Positions 23,219 to 38,200 of a DNA stretch of 64,000 bases are shown in pieces (within the stretch, counting starts at the first letter, position 1; each line of letters opens with the position of its first letter). The translations under genes were made by a program, and so were the position numbers. The notes under the pieces are model-generated. The model ran no database searches and had not been told where the DNA came from. It saw only the letters and a list, made by a program, of their open reading frames with translations. The stretch covers positions 9,621,704 through 9,685,703 of the forward strand of contig NC_088304.1 of the NCBI RefSeq assembly GCF_032854445.1. Reading direction: 5' to 3'. Source of the DNA: Liolophura sinensis (Eukaryota; Mollusca; Polyplacophora; Chitonida; Chitonidae).

Positions 23219-26200
23219 ATGAAGAACCAGCTGCAGTTCAACATGAGCGTGCCTCCATCTGCCTCAAACCTGGCCTTACGACATCAAGTTATTGACCCGA
23301 TCATTGTGGAAAAAATTGGAGCAGTAGATGGAGGCAGAGTTATGCCCCCTTTGGCTGTCAATGCTGGGAAAACATTCCAGTTTCAGGCTCTTTCACAAGA
23401 CAAACTAGACATCGCAGTTCAGTTGGCAAAACGAGACATGAAGAAGAAAAAACTCGCAGAAGTAATGGGTCAAAAATCAAGGTCACCAAATGAAAGAGAT
23501 CATTCAAGGTCACCCTCACCACTCAGTCGAAGAGGAACAAAAATAGTAAAAAGCAGGGAATACAGAGAAAGACTCAGACAACAGGAATTAAAGAAGAAAA
23601 AAGCAAATGTGCTGAAAATAAGGGAACGGGTTGGGAAGGGAATTCTTGGAAATAACAGCAAACAGGGAAAGCCATTGGTATCAAGAGAAAGGACTGGGAG
23701 TCCAACTCCTACCTCCCAGCTTCCAGGTTTGTGTTTATAGACTGAATCACACTTTTCGCTAAATGCATATTTTCCAAGAATGTCGTTGTGGATTGACGTT
23801 TCCTCCTACATAACATTCAATCACAAACATAAATCCACATAATTAAATGTAGTCTTGTTGACTGAAAAAAACTAAGCATGAATTAATGTTTTTTTTTTCC
23901 TCAAAGACATGTCAGAGCACACCTCCTCCAAACTGGTTGATCTATTTCATTGTTGCTTAATGACACAGTAAAGATTTTTCCGTTGCATTTCATAGGTGCA
24001 GTTAACCGGAGCACCCATTTAAACCAACAACCTTTGGCAAGTTACTGGCAAACTTTCCCACATGTGACCTGCAGATAATTATATGCACATCATATTGCTG
24101 CATTCTACAAAATATTATGGCCTTTCTTTGGTTTTTGCTTGATGCTCAGCAGCGGGGTGTGTGACGTACTGGTCAAACTTTTGCCAGTATATTTGTCAGT
24201 GAGGAAGAGTTATAATACCTGCCAAAGATGATACATGCAGGAACATTATTGTCAAATACCTGCAAAGAAACATCAAAAACATCTTTATTTTATATGTTTA
24301 TTTTTTTTTTTTCAGTAACAACGTCCTCTCCACCTACACGTGACTACAACCCCAGAAGAGCTCTCACAAAAGATGAGCTTCAATCTTCTGAAATTAAGCG
24401 CCTGCAGACAGAGATCCAGCAATTTCTGGTGAAAATACAGGATTTGATTCAGGGAATTTTAGACGGTATTTATCACAAATTATTTTTCATACATTCTTGT
24501 CAAACTATAATGTGATATTTGCCACATTTCGTATTCTTTTGCCATGCGATGGGAAAAAGAAGTTTTTCTCTCTGATTTTTGGTATAAACATATTGAACAT
24601 TTAGTATATGTATTTTAAAATGAAAAAATGTTACTGCAGTTGGTTATGTAAATGCTTTATGCACAAATGAGATATAACAAACAATGAAAACTTAACAAAC
24701 ATTCTATTTCACATAAAGTTTGGCCTGTAAATGCTTTAAAACAGTTACGTGGGATGCAAGCACTTAAGTTTTTGTGATAAGAAATTAATAACACTTTACA
24801 AGAAATCTTACGAGTGGATGATACAGTGGATGAATCAGTCATAATCAAGTAAAATGTGCGACGTGAAAAATACGAAACTTGAGACCAAATACAGTACTTT
24901 CACCATGACCAGCCTGGATAGCACAATTGTTAGAGCGTCCGCTTCAGGAGCGATGGATCCAGTATCAATCCTGGGTCGAGTCACACCTAAAACTTTAAAA
25001 GAGGAAGTTGTAACCTCCTCGCTTGGCGTTCAGCGTAGAGGGAACCGAGCAGAGCTTAGAGATAACAACTCCTCTTCTCAAGGTACCTTACATAAGTACC
25101 CTGACTACATGCCGCAGTTGGACCAGGTAGAAAATACCGATTGAACCGGTTTCAAAAACGCAGCTTCGTGGCCCAGTGGTTAGTGGGCTGGACGTTGGCA
25201 GCGTAGACCACTCAGAGAGTGACCCATTCTTGTATATCTTGCTTCCACAGGCCTGAAAATGGGAGCCTTATATTTTTGGAAACAAGCTTATTCGGTGGAA
25301 GTGGCAAGAACCATATTGTCCATATTATACTGCTCATCTCAGTTTGTCCAAAGGGGTGTTTTCAAAAATATTACAGCTATGGTTGTATGTGTGTTTACAT
25401 TTTAAGTCAGAATTGCTTGAATTGACTGGCTTTTATGTACATCACCTTTTGCTTGGTTTCCCCCACTCTCTGCTTGCTAAGTTGTCCATGAAGCACGTAT
25501 GGCTGTTTGCACAGTCTTAAGTCTAGAAGACCACTTGTCTTCTACCAGAATGGTGTGCATGTCTGTACGTCAAGTGTGGGAAAGTCTGTCAGTAATTTGC
25601 CCGAGATTGGTGGTTTATGCTGGGCATTCTGAGTTTGAATTCCTCCATCCATGAAGCCTACTGCCATCATAGAAGTGAAAAATTCTTGAGTATGGCATTA
25701 TGAAAGCAACAATCAGATAATAAATAAATTTACTTGATGACAGGAGACATGATGCGGGATGGTACAATTAAGCTGAGAGGTCAAGATGACCTACATTTGG
25801 GTCAGGAGGAAGGGGAGGTAAGAAGGCGATTACGATGTGAAGAACAAGCAACGCGCTCATCACGGACAGTCTACTTCCTCAAACAACAGGTGCGAGGGAT
25901 ACAGGAAGACTTCACTCGTTTGGGTCCAGAGAAAATCCTACAAGTGAAAATGGTGAGTATAGCGCCTTTCTATGTTTTCTTCTGTTTCGGTGTTTTTGAA
26001 TCCACAATAAAATGTGGATATTTCTGCAGTGCCTATGAAAGCATCTACGAAAAGATCTACATGTAGCTTTTGATAATCCTTTAACGCCCCTAAGACAGTC
26101 CGTGATTTTGAAAACTTTGAGTGTCACTGGAAAAGTGTTGAATGGTAAATTCTGCCCTATAACATTAAAAAATGTAGAAGCATTTTCATTGTTTTAATGT

Positions 26201-29200
26201 TCACCAAACATGTTGATGCATATTTCAGACTCAAACTCTAACCCGCCTAGCTTCTGCCCATCGAGGTGCTGTGAGGGCATTACAGACATTTGTCACTCAG
26301 TTACAAAACCAGCTGCCCCGTGAGGGCCCCCCAGCTGGGTGCAGGGAACTGACAGGACTTGTCAAACAGTTAACCACTCTGTCATCACAAATTGTTCAGA
26401 ATGGACAGACAGACGCACAAGACAAACAGACGGATGCTCAGACAACAGTCACTCTTCTAGGTCACATTGAAGTAAGTATTCTTATTCAGTGGACATCCAT
26501 GGCCAAGTCGTTAACATGGCAGCATGGCGCAGTGACCCAGGAGCCTCTCACCAATGCGGTTGATGTGAGTTCAGTTCCATTTTCTCCTGGCTTCCTCTCA
26601 GGTCTTAACTGGGAAGGTCTGGCATCAACCTGCAGATGGTTATGTACTTGCTCAGGGCTGTGCCCGGTTTCCTCTGAGCAAAATGCCACCCGACATCTTG
26701 TAAGTGAAATATTCTTAAACACCCACCAAATAAAATATGCACGTACACTGCATGTGAATCTGTACTTTTCAAAGTAAAGCCTATGTACAAATCAAAACAC
26801 TTGTTGAAGTCGGTAAATGTAGTTAGAGTGATCTAAGGGAACAGATTGTGGAAGAGTCGCTAAGACTTGGACAGGGAAAGTGTGGATTCACCTGCTCTCA
26901 TGATATGCATGTGGCCATCTTGTGGAGTGTTACATTTGTGGAATACCCTTTGTCTTCTACCAGTATGGTGTGCATATCCAACTGTCCATCGGTACCTTTT
27001 TGCTGTTCATTTTAGCTTACCTGTACAAAGTAAGGAGGGGTATTGTGAGAGTGGGGATCAGGTTCGGTCGGTTTTGGACCAATCATAGGGTTGCCCTGAT
27101 CATCCATAGTACACAGATAGCCAGTCCTCAGAAGCAATTTGCATATCAGACCAAGGGAGTTTTTTAACCTCATAGCTCAACATTTCCTTAGCCATTCACA
27201 GGGTTGCAGTTGCCACCTATAGTACATGGATTGCTAAATGCTATTCTCAATGTGCATATCAGAGACCTCTGTGGTAAATTTGTGCACAAACTCTCCGCTG
27301 TGTCTTTCACCACGGGAACGATCTACAACTCCAGAACACACGCAGTCACTGTTCTGCAATCCTTACACATGCGACAAACGGTCATAGTTGTTACAGTATA
27401 ATAATTTGTCCTTTCTTGCTGATTAATGGCAAGATCTTAGCACTGTCTAACAAGAGAATAATATCTGTGTATGACAGTGTCAGTCATTCTACCTTTATTT
27501 TGGTTTTGAGGTCTAGATTTGAAAGTTTCACATGACATAAACAGTATGAAGCCTTATGAACTTCAGGCGAGCTATCGGCATTCTATGAATGCCTGAAATG
27601 AATGTCATAGTTCATTTCATAAATACATTGAATCTTTGCAAAAGTGAAATATTCCCGGTTCACTGCCTGACTTTGATGATCATTTTTTCATTTTTTGCTC
27701 TTTAAAGGATCTGCTATCGGTATGGGAGGAGGAAAGTCGAATCATTCAAGCAGCACACAAATCGCCAGAGAGGAACATCAACTGTGACCGACCCAAACAA
27801 AGCGGATGCAAGGTGGACACCAAGAAGAGAGGTGGGTGCAGTCATCGCTGTGCTGGCAAAAAGGTCATTAGGGTTGATTTTGTTGTCAGTACATGTAGTT
27901 AGAAGAAATCAAAATTACCGAGATGGTCATGAAAACAGTAAAGGTATCTTGCAAAATTTCAGACTAAATGCGGTCTTGTCTTAGGCCATAAAAATATGTT
28001 GCTAGCAATATGTGAATGTCAATTTGCATTGGGATGTCACTATGTTATCATAAAGATAACTCAAAAGCTATGTGTTGAGTGCACAAGCCCATGACCATTG
28101 ACATTTGGGAGTTTATATTATAGCTGTAGATTTTTTGCCCATTCTTGAAAATGGTTTAAATAATACCAAAATATTGAATCATACATCGCTTTGTATCGTT
28201 TCTTGAAATTAACACAATCCTCTACTTTTATGAAGCTTATCAGTGGAAATGGAAATATTTGCCCATATTTTTTTTTTTTTTTGTTTGACAATCTGGTGAG
28301 GTACTATACTGATTTTTTAAGATTTCAAGGAACTTGTTTTAGTGTAAATGTATAAACAAGCATATCTTTCCATGTACCCGTAGGTGTGTTGAAAAAGGCA
28401 ACCAAATCCACTGCTGGAAAGTTTAAACCTCAGTCTAAGGGGAGACAATCAGGTAAAGTACAGTCTGTATTTTCTTCACTACCTTCGCCAGCTCTAACTG
28501 TGTGTGTGAGCATTACTGACAATAAGTGGTCAACAGCTCTCCAGTTTCCTCTTTCCCATATAACTGACCACCATCATATGACATGTATAAATGGAAAGGT
28601 CGTGTGCAGATTCTGTAATGTTGTCTAATGTACTCAAGTTACTTCCAGGAATAGTTCTCAGTCTGTCATTTGTTGTTTTTCATTTCTCTCAAAGCTTCCC
28701 GTCTTAAAAAATTAACTTAATATATTTCAAGTTCTTACTCCCCGTGAGGCCTAATAATGTTACGGTCATGTATCATGATCAGTATTTTATTAGTTTGATT
28801 TTGTATTTTTTTGTTGATCTAGTTTTGTTTTCAACAAGCAGGTTTTAATGTATGGTGGAGAGAGTACAGCTAAAAAATTTACCAATCTTAAGTTTTCTGT
28901 AATCATTTTTGCTAATACAAATTCATATTTCCCTCACACAGTAAAATCTGCTAGCCCCGAAAGACGAGCAGCCCTCAGAGCTGGCCTGGCTGCCATACTA
29001 AGGGAAGACAACTCCACTGGTCGCGCAGCGGGGCCAGGGCCAGAGGAAGACAGCGTAAACTGGAGGGGGATGAGGTTTGAGCCTCTGTCCCTACCAGCAG
29101 AACACAAAGGGATACTCTTGCCCCCACACTTACAGGTAAGGTCTGTAGGCCTGCCCCCACTTGTATGAGAAAATTTTTGGTATTTGGTAAACCTTGATAT

Positions 29201-32200
29201 CTGGAAACAATTTGACATTCTTATATGTAATTTTGCCTGGAGTACAAACTTGAACAAAAAGTCAAAGCATACCGATACCTCAAATGAAGAAATGAATTAC
29301 TCTTCAGATTCGCTTACTAATGATGATATATTAGTTACTTACCAATGATGATATATTAGTTACTTAATTCACATCATTCTCACCTGTGCGATTGCAGAGA
29401 GCTCAAGTCCAGCTGCAGGCTCTGACCAGTTCCCTCTCGCCATAATGCTGATCACCGTCATTTTAGTGGGATATATTTTAGTACAGTGTAAAACTCAAGT
29501 CAGATAAGTAAATTCACGCCCCGAAAAATCTGCGACCAAACCGAAGCTGGATTCAGGCACACAGCCTCACTGATCAGAGAAACTATATGAGGTAGCTCAT
29601 CTTGTGATGCTTGCCTTGATGAGTTTTTTTGGTTAAATTTCTGAAAATGTTACATGTAAATACGTTTAGTTGTTTTGAGGGAGGACGGTGGGGATTATAT
29701 AGAAATGTTCCATGAAACCTGTTGTCAGATATTGATAACCGCTTCAGTGATGTAATGATGTGAGCCTCCACTTCAAAGTCAGTAAACCTGTGATCAAACT
29801 TGCGTCAGGTCAAAAATGTTACTTGCTGCCTCGCTTGGAGTTTACAGGGATTCATATACGTCAATTTTAGACCCATTCAGTGGTAAAATTCAGTTAAGGA
29901 CTGAATATTGGGGTTAAAAAACTCAATTCTGTGTTTTCTGGTACAATTACTCAAATTTTTGGATAGAAACTGGAACTGCTTTCAACACTATAAGCGTAGT
30001 GATGAGTGGTTGACTTTCATCGCCGACGGCTGTATCTGTGACAGGCCGAAGTGGTCATGCATATATTGGCTGTAATTATATTAAAATTAAGCTGTAAATA
30101 TATACAGACTATGGTGATATGACTTAGTGAGTATAAAACAAATTAGGAGTTCGTTAGTATTTAGTTTGATTAATCTTTGGTATGCCAAAAAAGTGAAAGA
30201 AAAGTAGATACAACACGTACTAGCTTCAAATGAATATCTCTTTGATACACCTTATCCCATTGGCCAGTGTGTCACCCGTGGACCAGTGAGTGAACTTCTA
30301 ACAAATTAGGAGTTCGTTAGTATTTAGTTTGATTAATCTTTGGTATGCCAAGAAAGTGAAAGAAAAGTAGATACAACACGTACTAGCTTCAAATGAATAT
30401 CACTTTGATACACCCTATCCCATTGGCCAGTGTGTCACCCGTGGACCAGTGAGTGAGCTTCTAACAAATTATGAGTTGTATACGACAACGCAATGGCCGT
30501 TGACTGCTTGACTTAATCAAGCATGAAAGACCGGCTCCGATAATGGTGAATTTATATTTTACGTTCAACTACCTAAAAGGTGACAGGTCACTTTGCCAGT
30601 TGATTAAAACTAAAAGTACTCACTCGACAGAGTTCTAAGATATTTTTTCAGTATTCCCTTCATTAATTCACCAAAGATTAATTTCGGGGAACCCATTTTT
30701 GAAGTAAATCTGTGAAAATAAAAATACTTTACAGGATATACCTCTGATCAGGATAAGTGTTGTCGTTGTTGTGTAGGCCTATGTAGGCCCTATATTTTTA
30801 TCTTTTATGTAATATTTGTTAGTTCCTTTTCTTCTTCTAATATTCATAGCAACCAACAACTGAACATGCATGGTTTATTTCGTTACATACCTCTGAGCAG
30901 GATAAGCCTTATCTCGCCTTATCGTGCACATGTTAAACTTTCTCTCTCATAGATATATATATATATATATATATAATACATACTTTCAGGTTCACAATTG
31001 GTTGCTAGAGCAGAATAAAATTCATTACCCAGTTACAGTCAGCGCTTAAAATATAAATAAACTCAATCTGGTCCAGAAAAAAAACTCAATTTTGTGTTTC
31101 CAGTTGTAAAAATATGGACTTGCATGAATCCCCGAGTTCAGTATTAAGATGTTGAGCAAGAAAACAGGACTGGTTAGCTCTTTGTCAGTATAAAGTGACT
31201 GAAAAATTAAGTATGACATTAAAACAACAGCACACATACATGTACATATGCATCCGATTTTGTCTTTCCAGCGACCTCGGCCTGCCCCCACAATGGGTGT
31301 TCCCGCAGTGCCTAGTGGTCATTTTGCAGAACCTACCATGTCTTTTAACCTGAAGGCAGTTGTCCCCCAGCGAAACAATGTCAGTGAACCCAGGTCATCC
31401 TCTGCTCCAGCCTCCCCTAGGTATGCCAGACAAGCTTCAAATGGACATAAAATCTGCCACTATATATACGTAGAAAATATGATATAGGATACAGTTATCA
31501 CAGAAAAATATGTAAAAAAATTCTATAAAACTCTGAAAGCCAAGAAAATGAAGTTCAGCATTGGGGATATAGCACTGACAGACAATTCATTCCAAGTAGC
31601 CATGTTGTAGAAGCCCTCATCACCTTGGCTAATGACTAACGCTGAAAGCATCACATGATAAATGGCTGTCACGTCAAAAAACTTCTTAGCTGTTGATTGT
31701 CAGTGTGGCTTTTTGCAGTGGATAGATGGATATTGATGCAGTGAATTGGATTTTGAGGTTAGTTTCATTATTAAACTGATGCGTATTGGACCACACATTT
31801 GTGAGTTCTCAGGAAACTGAGAACGGCTGCCCGTATCACAATGCATACATGTTGGGCAGGAGACTGCAATAACTTGTTAGGGTGAGCTGGCAGGAGTGCC
31901 ACCTCGGGAGAGAATGCTTGAAGAAAAATATTGTGACTTTGCATTATTTATGTATAGTTAGACTCATTTTTTCATGAAACTTCCTTTTTGGCAAATTAAC
32001 TCCAGTACAATCAATTTTTATTTATTTATTTTTTTTTCTCACAGCAGAGGAAGAAGTCAACCACCTGACGCCTACTGGATTCCTCCAGGCACCCCAACTC
32101 AGACCCGTAAACTGAGCACCCCACGCAGCCGTTCACACAGCCCTGGGTGTGTCACATGTGCCAGCCTCAATGCTTCCATGGAGGATCTCTCTGTGTAAGC

Positions 32201-35200
32201 ATCTTTTGCTCACAAAGGTCATGTACAATACTAACAGCCTCTGCTCACCTAATGTCACCTAATTGTCATTGACTCATCAAGGGTATATTACTCACCAGAG
32301 GTCATGTGCTCACCACGTGTCATTTAATCACCAAAAGTCATGAACCTACCAAGTGTTAATCACGACATGCCATTTGCTCACCAAGTGTCATTTATTCACC
32401 AAAGGTCATGAGCTTAGCAAATGTTATGTAATCATCACATGCCATTTGCTCACCAAGTGTCATTTAATCACCAAAGGTCATGAGCTTACCAAACGTTATG
32501 TAATCATCACATGCCATTTGCTCACCAAGTGTCATTTAATCACCAAAGCACATTTGCTCACCAAGTGTCATTTACTCACCTAATGCCATTTACTCAGAAT
32601 GACTCAGTTACTTGACCAGTAAGATCAGTAATACTTTGTAAGTATTATATTTATCTGACTTATTTAATCATACCCTTTTTCACTTCATACTTCATATAAA
32701 GGTTTTGAGTTTTATAGGTGGAGGAAATTTGAGCGCCCGAAGTAAACCACTTAAACATTAACGAAAATTAATGAATAAATACATAATGAAATAAATACCG
32801 TGGAACAGGCTTAAACAAGTTGTTGTGCATAATTTGGCATTTAATCAAATTTTTATTCAAATTTGGATTCACTATAGATTTCTTTGTAAAAATGTTCCAT
32901 TATCTATTGTAGTATCCCATTTAAATGTTTGAGAGGAGATCTGAATAATGCATTTTTCTTTTTTAAATATAACAGTGTGCAGTTCTTAATGTGTGGAAAA
33001 GTTTGTCAGGAACTTGCCAATAGTTTTGTTGCCTTCAGCACTTCGGTTTTGTCCACCAATGAAAACCCTATACGTGTACATGCCAGTCATCATGTAAGTG
33101 AAAAACTCTGCTTGTATGGCATTTGATAAATAAATTGAAGCTAACGTGTACATCTGGAGAATATTTACTGTTATCGATACAAAATATATGGTCCGTCAAT
33201 TTTTTTGTCCACAGAGAACTGTTCAGGGAGAAAAGGAGACAAAAATCGGTGAGATCATGTGCAGAAGATTTGTGACAAATGAGACGTTTTATTTTCTAGC
33301 AAGTGGTTTTATCTGTTTTTTAACTTTGTAATCTATCCTGCTTCTGTAAAATTTTTGCCATGTGCTGTATTTTACGTAATATTTGGCACAAGTACACTTT
33401 TAGAAACAAATAAAGGCATGATCATTTTGACGCAAACACTTATGTTTCCAGACTTCATAGAAAACACAGTGGCTCTATGAGGTGGATGAACCAATCAGAA
33501 TCAAGCAAAATGTATCAGAATCAAGCAAAATGTATCAAAGCTTAACTTCAGGTGAAATACAGTATTCAAAGCAGATTTGATGTAAAAACTCTGCCATAAA
33601 CAGAAAAGTCTTTAAAAAAAGCAAGTTTCATCAATTTACAAAACAGATCATACTACAATGTTATCTTGAGGTCATTTCTTTTTTTCATTTTTTAGCCCAA
33701 AGGTCATGTCCATTTTGCAAGTTCAAGGTCTAGGCCCAGGTCAAGGTCGCCATCACCAAGGTATGTTTTTGTAATATAAAATATTTTCATCACCCATAGG
33801 TCATCAACTGTAAGGTTTCTTCCTTGGCTGTTGTTAAACTTCCATCCACACTAAGTGCGTGCAAATTCTCCAATTGTATTACTCTAGCTTTTGTATTTTG
33901 TTGAAACAGTTATAGAAGATTTCCTGTGGCACAACACAGTGAAGAAGATATTGCCAGGCGATTGGAGCCCCTATACAGCCAATCAGAGGTGAGAATGGTG
34001 AAGGGTCTAGAATATAACTACGGATGTCATTTTAATGCATTTTTCGGCAGTGAGAGAAGGTTGCTGGGGTCCTGCTGTTGTTGAAATTTCATATGCCCAG
34101 ATGGCTCACATAGAAATGTGAAAATTGTGTGTTCTTCGATTTAAAATAATGTACATATGTAGAACCAGTGCGTATGTGAGAGTGGGTATGTTATCTGGAG
34201 GCACACAAGATATGAGTTCAATCCCAGCCTTGGACCTGATTTTATACATTCTGCTGCTCTCATTGTTTATCGGAGTTTTGCGACCATAAAGTGTTGACAA
34301 AAATGTGAGAATGTTTTTGAGTGTTTTTCCAATGTTTGGTGGTTTTCCATAGCATTCCTATTTCTGCCACCCACAAAGTTGAGTGCCAGCAGGGCCATAT
34401 CTAGAGCTATTTCAATACCGGAAAACAGAATTCTCGACTATGACATAATTTGACAGCAATCAAATCAATCAATTTGTCTCACATGTAATTATTGCTGGAA
34501 GGAAAACTTTGTGAGAGTTGGAGAGGGGCTCTCTCTCACATGAAAGACTTCATTAGCGTATGAGTAATTCTACAAAGTTTTATATCTCTCCACATGCATC
34601 AGTCGCTATTTTGGTTTATTTCTTTCAATCCAGTTACTAGCCAAGAAGCAAGAGGCAGCGATGAGAGCAAATTTAGACCGGAGGAGAAACTTTCAGTTTG
34701 ATTCTGACATTGATGTGAGTATTTTGCGTAAGGGAGAATTCTTCTTGGTAAGTTTAGATAAATGTTTCTTGGGATCTGTTTTTCTTGTCCGCAAAAACTG
34801 GTTTGGGACTTCCTGCAATTCAAGAACCGTAGATAAGTAAATGAATGCACATTTCATCACAGACCAGAAATGACTGTTTGGTTTATTTTAGCTGTAGAAA
34901 AAAAATCAAGGAGCTTAGGAAATTGCCTCCCCAAAATGACAAATATTAACAACCTGTTCTCTAAGTTTAGCTGAAAATCCAAAACCCCATTTTCTCTGTA
35001 TATTTTGAGAACATTAAAGAGGCTGTACCAGAGATTTTTGGCAAAAAATCCATATTCGCTGATAAAAATAAATTTTCTGTATTGTATACTAAGAATATCT
35101 CTACCTATTGCCTGTCAGACTCATACCTGTACTATTTACAGTGTTAAAATGACTCCAAAGTTTAAAAGAAATTATGAGTTATAATTTTAGGAACTTTATT

Positions 35201-38200
35201 AACAATTTTGATAGGTTACATGTGCATAGATAAGGCTGATATTTTTGGGCTATTCTTAGATAGTAGCAAAGATTTGATGAGATTTACGTGGATCAATTTT
35301 TTGCCAGTAGTCTCTTGTACACTGAAAAAGCTAATATTTAACATTTAACATATCATACTTCAACACTTTAACATGTTTACCCAACAACTGATAATAAGTC
35401 CCCTTTAAAATGTTGATCATATACATTAACAACTTCAAATCACTCTGTTTAAGCAATAAACCCATCCAATTTACTGCATAAATTATTGCATTTATACAGT
35501 AAATGTGAGTATTTATAAAATACTGATAATACTGTATTGATAAAATAAATCAATATATTTATGAAACAAACACGTGTATTTGAAAAACGAACATCCCTTG
35601 AACATGTTAAAAGTAAGCAGTTATTATAGTATGTGCTGGTGTTACCATTCAAAATAGTTGATGAATGTCCTAAAATGTATAAAACATATCAAATTACAGG
35701 CTTTTGAAACTGTTAGATCATTCTAATGCTCTAAATAGTATAGGTACGAGTCTGATATTTACTGAAAGGCATTAATTTGTTAAACTCGTTTGTTATCTGT
35801 TGCAAAGATATGTTTAAATGACAAACATTTGTTTTTTCAGTGTATAGAGAGTACTAAGACATAACCTTGAGAAAATCTTAAGACATCATGAGGGGCCTCT
35901 GTGGCCAAGTGGTTAACTTGCCATCAGAGTGCAATGACTTAGGAGGCTCTAACCAAAGCAGTGAGTTCAAGTCCAACTCATGCTGGCTTCCTCTCCAGTT
36001 GTACGCGGGGAGGTCTGGCAACAACCTGCAGATGGTTGTGGGCTTCCTGTTTCCTCCCAACCATAATGCTGGCCGTCGTCATATCTGAAATATTTTTGAG
36101 TACGGCGTAAAACACCAATCAAATAAATAAATAAATAAATCCTGATCAAGAAGCTTTATTTGGAACCCAGTCTGTCAGTGAAGGGTTTTCTATGATTTGG
36201 GTTTTAAATCTTAAATTCTTTCTTAATAGCAACAGACAAGAGGAGAGGTACTGAGTGAGTTATTGTTTAATGACCTCCTCACCAATACTGTTGAAGAGTT
36301 CCAAGCTATACAGGGAAAGAACTCTGTCACCGAACAAGCTGCCAGTTTGATGAACAACCCCTCACTGGAGGTGATGGTACAGCGACTGGAGCAAATGGAG
36401 GTGAGATGTTGGTTAGGTTGTACAGAGATTGCTGAAGCGTGTATTAGAGCTTAAGCCAGGCTTGTATCTTAATAGGACAGCACACAATAGTCTAATGGTT
36501 AGAGGGGACAGCTTCCTGGGATCAGACCTGGATCTGATGGCACTTGTTGCTGCCTCACGTGGCGCTCAGCAGTGAGAGATTTAGCAAGGAAACATGACTG
36601 GTTGGTCGGATGTAAGGATATTGTGACTGGGTGGAGTGTCGTGTCTGACTTCCTCAGCATGAAGCTTCTGTGGCGGCAACACTTCGGCGACATGGACTCA
36701 CCTGAAACAACTAACGAGAAGACACAGTATTTTATTGTATACACCTTCTGTATATTTGTAGCTTACATATAAAGTTTGGTCAAAATATGGAAACATTAAA
36801 TGTGTGAATTCTCAGCTTTTTAAGAAGTATCTATGCTTTTTTTATGCTAAGCATATATTGGTGGATCAACAAGAAAGAGACGTCATGTATAAAAGTATAT
36901 GTCTTGTTGTTTCTGGTTTGTGTGTTTAATATTTTCCAATATGAAACGTTTTGCAGCTTGAGCAGGAAGCGATACGACGTAGGTGGACATCAGTGAAGTT
37001 TGACACAGAAGAGATACGCAGATGTGGTATGTAGATCTCAATAAAACTTTTATGGTTTGTTTCTTCAATTTTAAAATCCCACCTTTAACAACCATTTTTA
37101 TTTGTTTCGTTTTTGTGAAGAAAGCCATTAAACTAATCAGAAGTAAGAGTGGGTTTCTATGGGGTTTGGTTTGCTCCAGTAAATTTTCAAATGATTGGGA
37201 AATAAGAAAAGCTGATATGTACCCAGCACTGCGAGAGGGCTGTGAGATGGCTGTGAGATACACTTTGAAGCTTAATGTATCATGATAATATTCAGAATAT
37301 CTATTTATTTATTTATTTGATTGATGTTTTGCGCCATACTCAAGAATATTTCACTTATATGGCAGCGGCCAGCATTATTGTGGGCGGAAACCGGGCACAG
37401 CCCAGGGGAAGCCCACAACCATCAGCAGGTTGCTGCAGACCTTCCCACTTACAGCCGGAGAGGAACCAGCATGAGCTGTACTTGAATCAGAATATCTAGA
37501 TCTGTTCTCAAATTTCATACCTTCCAGTTGTTGGTGATGACGGACCCTCCGACCCTGGACCTTTAGATTTGGCATCATTTTCCAGACACGAAGTTGAGCG
37601 ACTGAAATTAGGGTGAGCTATCAATAAGCATATCTACTGGCCAGACACAACTGTCAGTCATATTAGTGCAAAAATTTTATTTTATATAACACTCTCATTT
37701 GAGCTTTGATAGCCCGATAAATTTGTAATGGTGATATATGTGTGGGAAACATTTATTCTGGTTGCCGATTCTAATTTGCCATTTGAATTTTCTTGTATGA
37801 AGAACATGTTATATTGAACGTTCTGAAAACATCTGTCATTCTTTTTTTTTTTTTCAAATACATTGTTTTCTTCCACCATTTCGTCCATGTCATTTCACTG
37901 AACAGAGGTTGATATAAACTCTTTAAACAAGTGGAAAATGTTCGTTTCAAATTACTTGGCTCCAAAGGAAATACGTCTGTTGATATTACTGGTATTTCTT
38001 CAACCTTCTTGCACGTTTACAAGGTGTTTGTTCTGTGTAGCATATTCTGTGTAGACTGATAAAATTATACTTTTTGTGAAACCCTGAAATTGCGCAATCC
38101 AACCAGTGTAGTTTTGTCTCTAAAATCTAATTGTAAATGTGCATAAACTGCACTAAAAATACGTAAGTTGTGTAAAATTGTGGAATTTCACGTCAATTCA

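Noticed and set aside
26486-26790. Frames on both strands after MNR exon 4, which continue the exon's open frame.
   Set aside because: They run into a SINE A copy; the GTAAGT donor at 26472 and the clean in-phase junction to 27708 explain the gene structure better.
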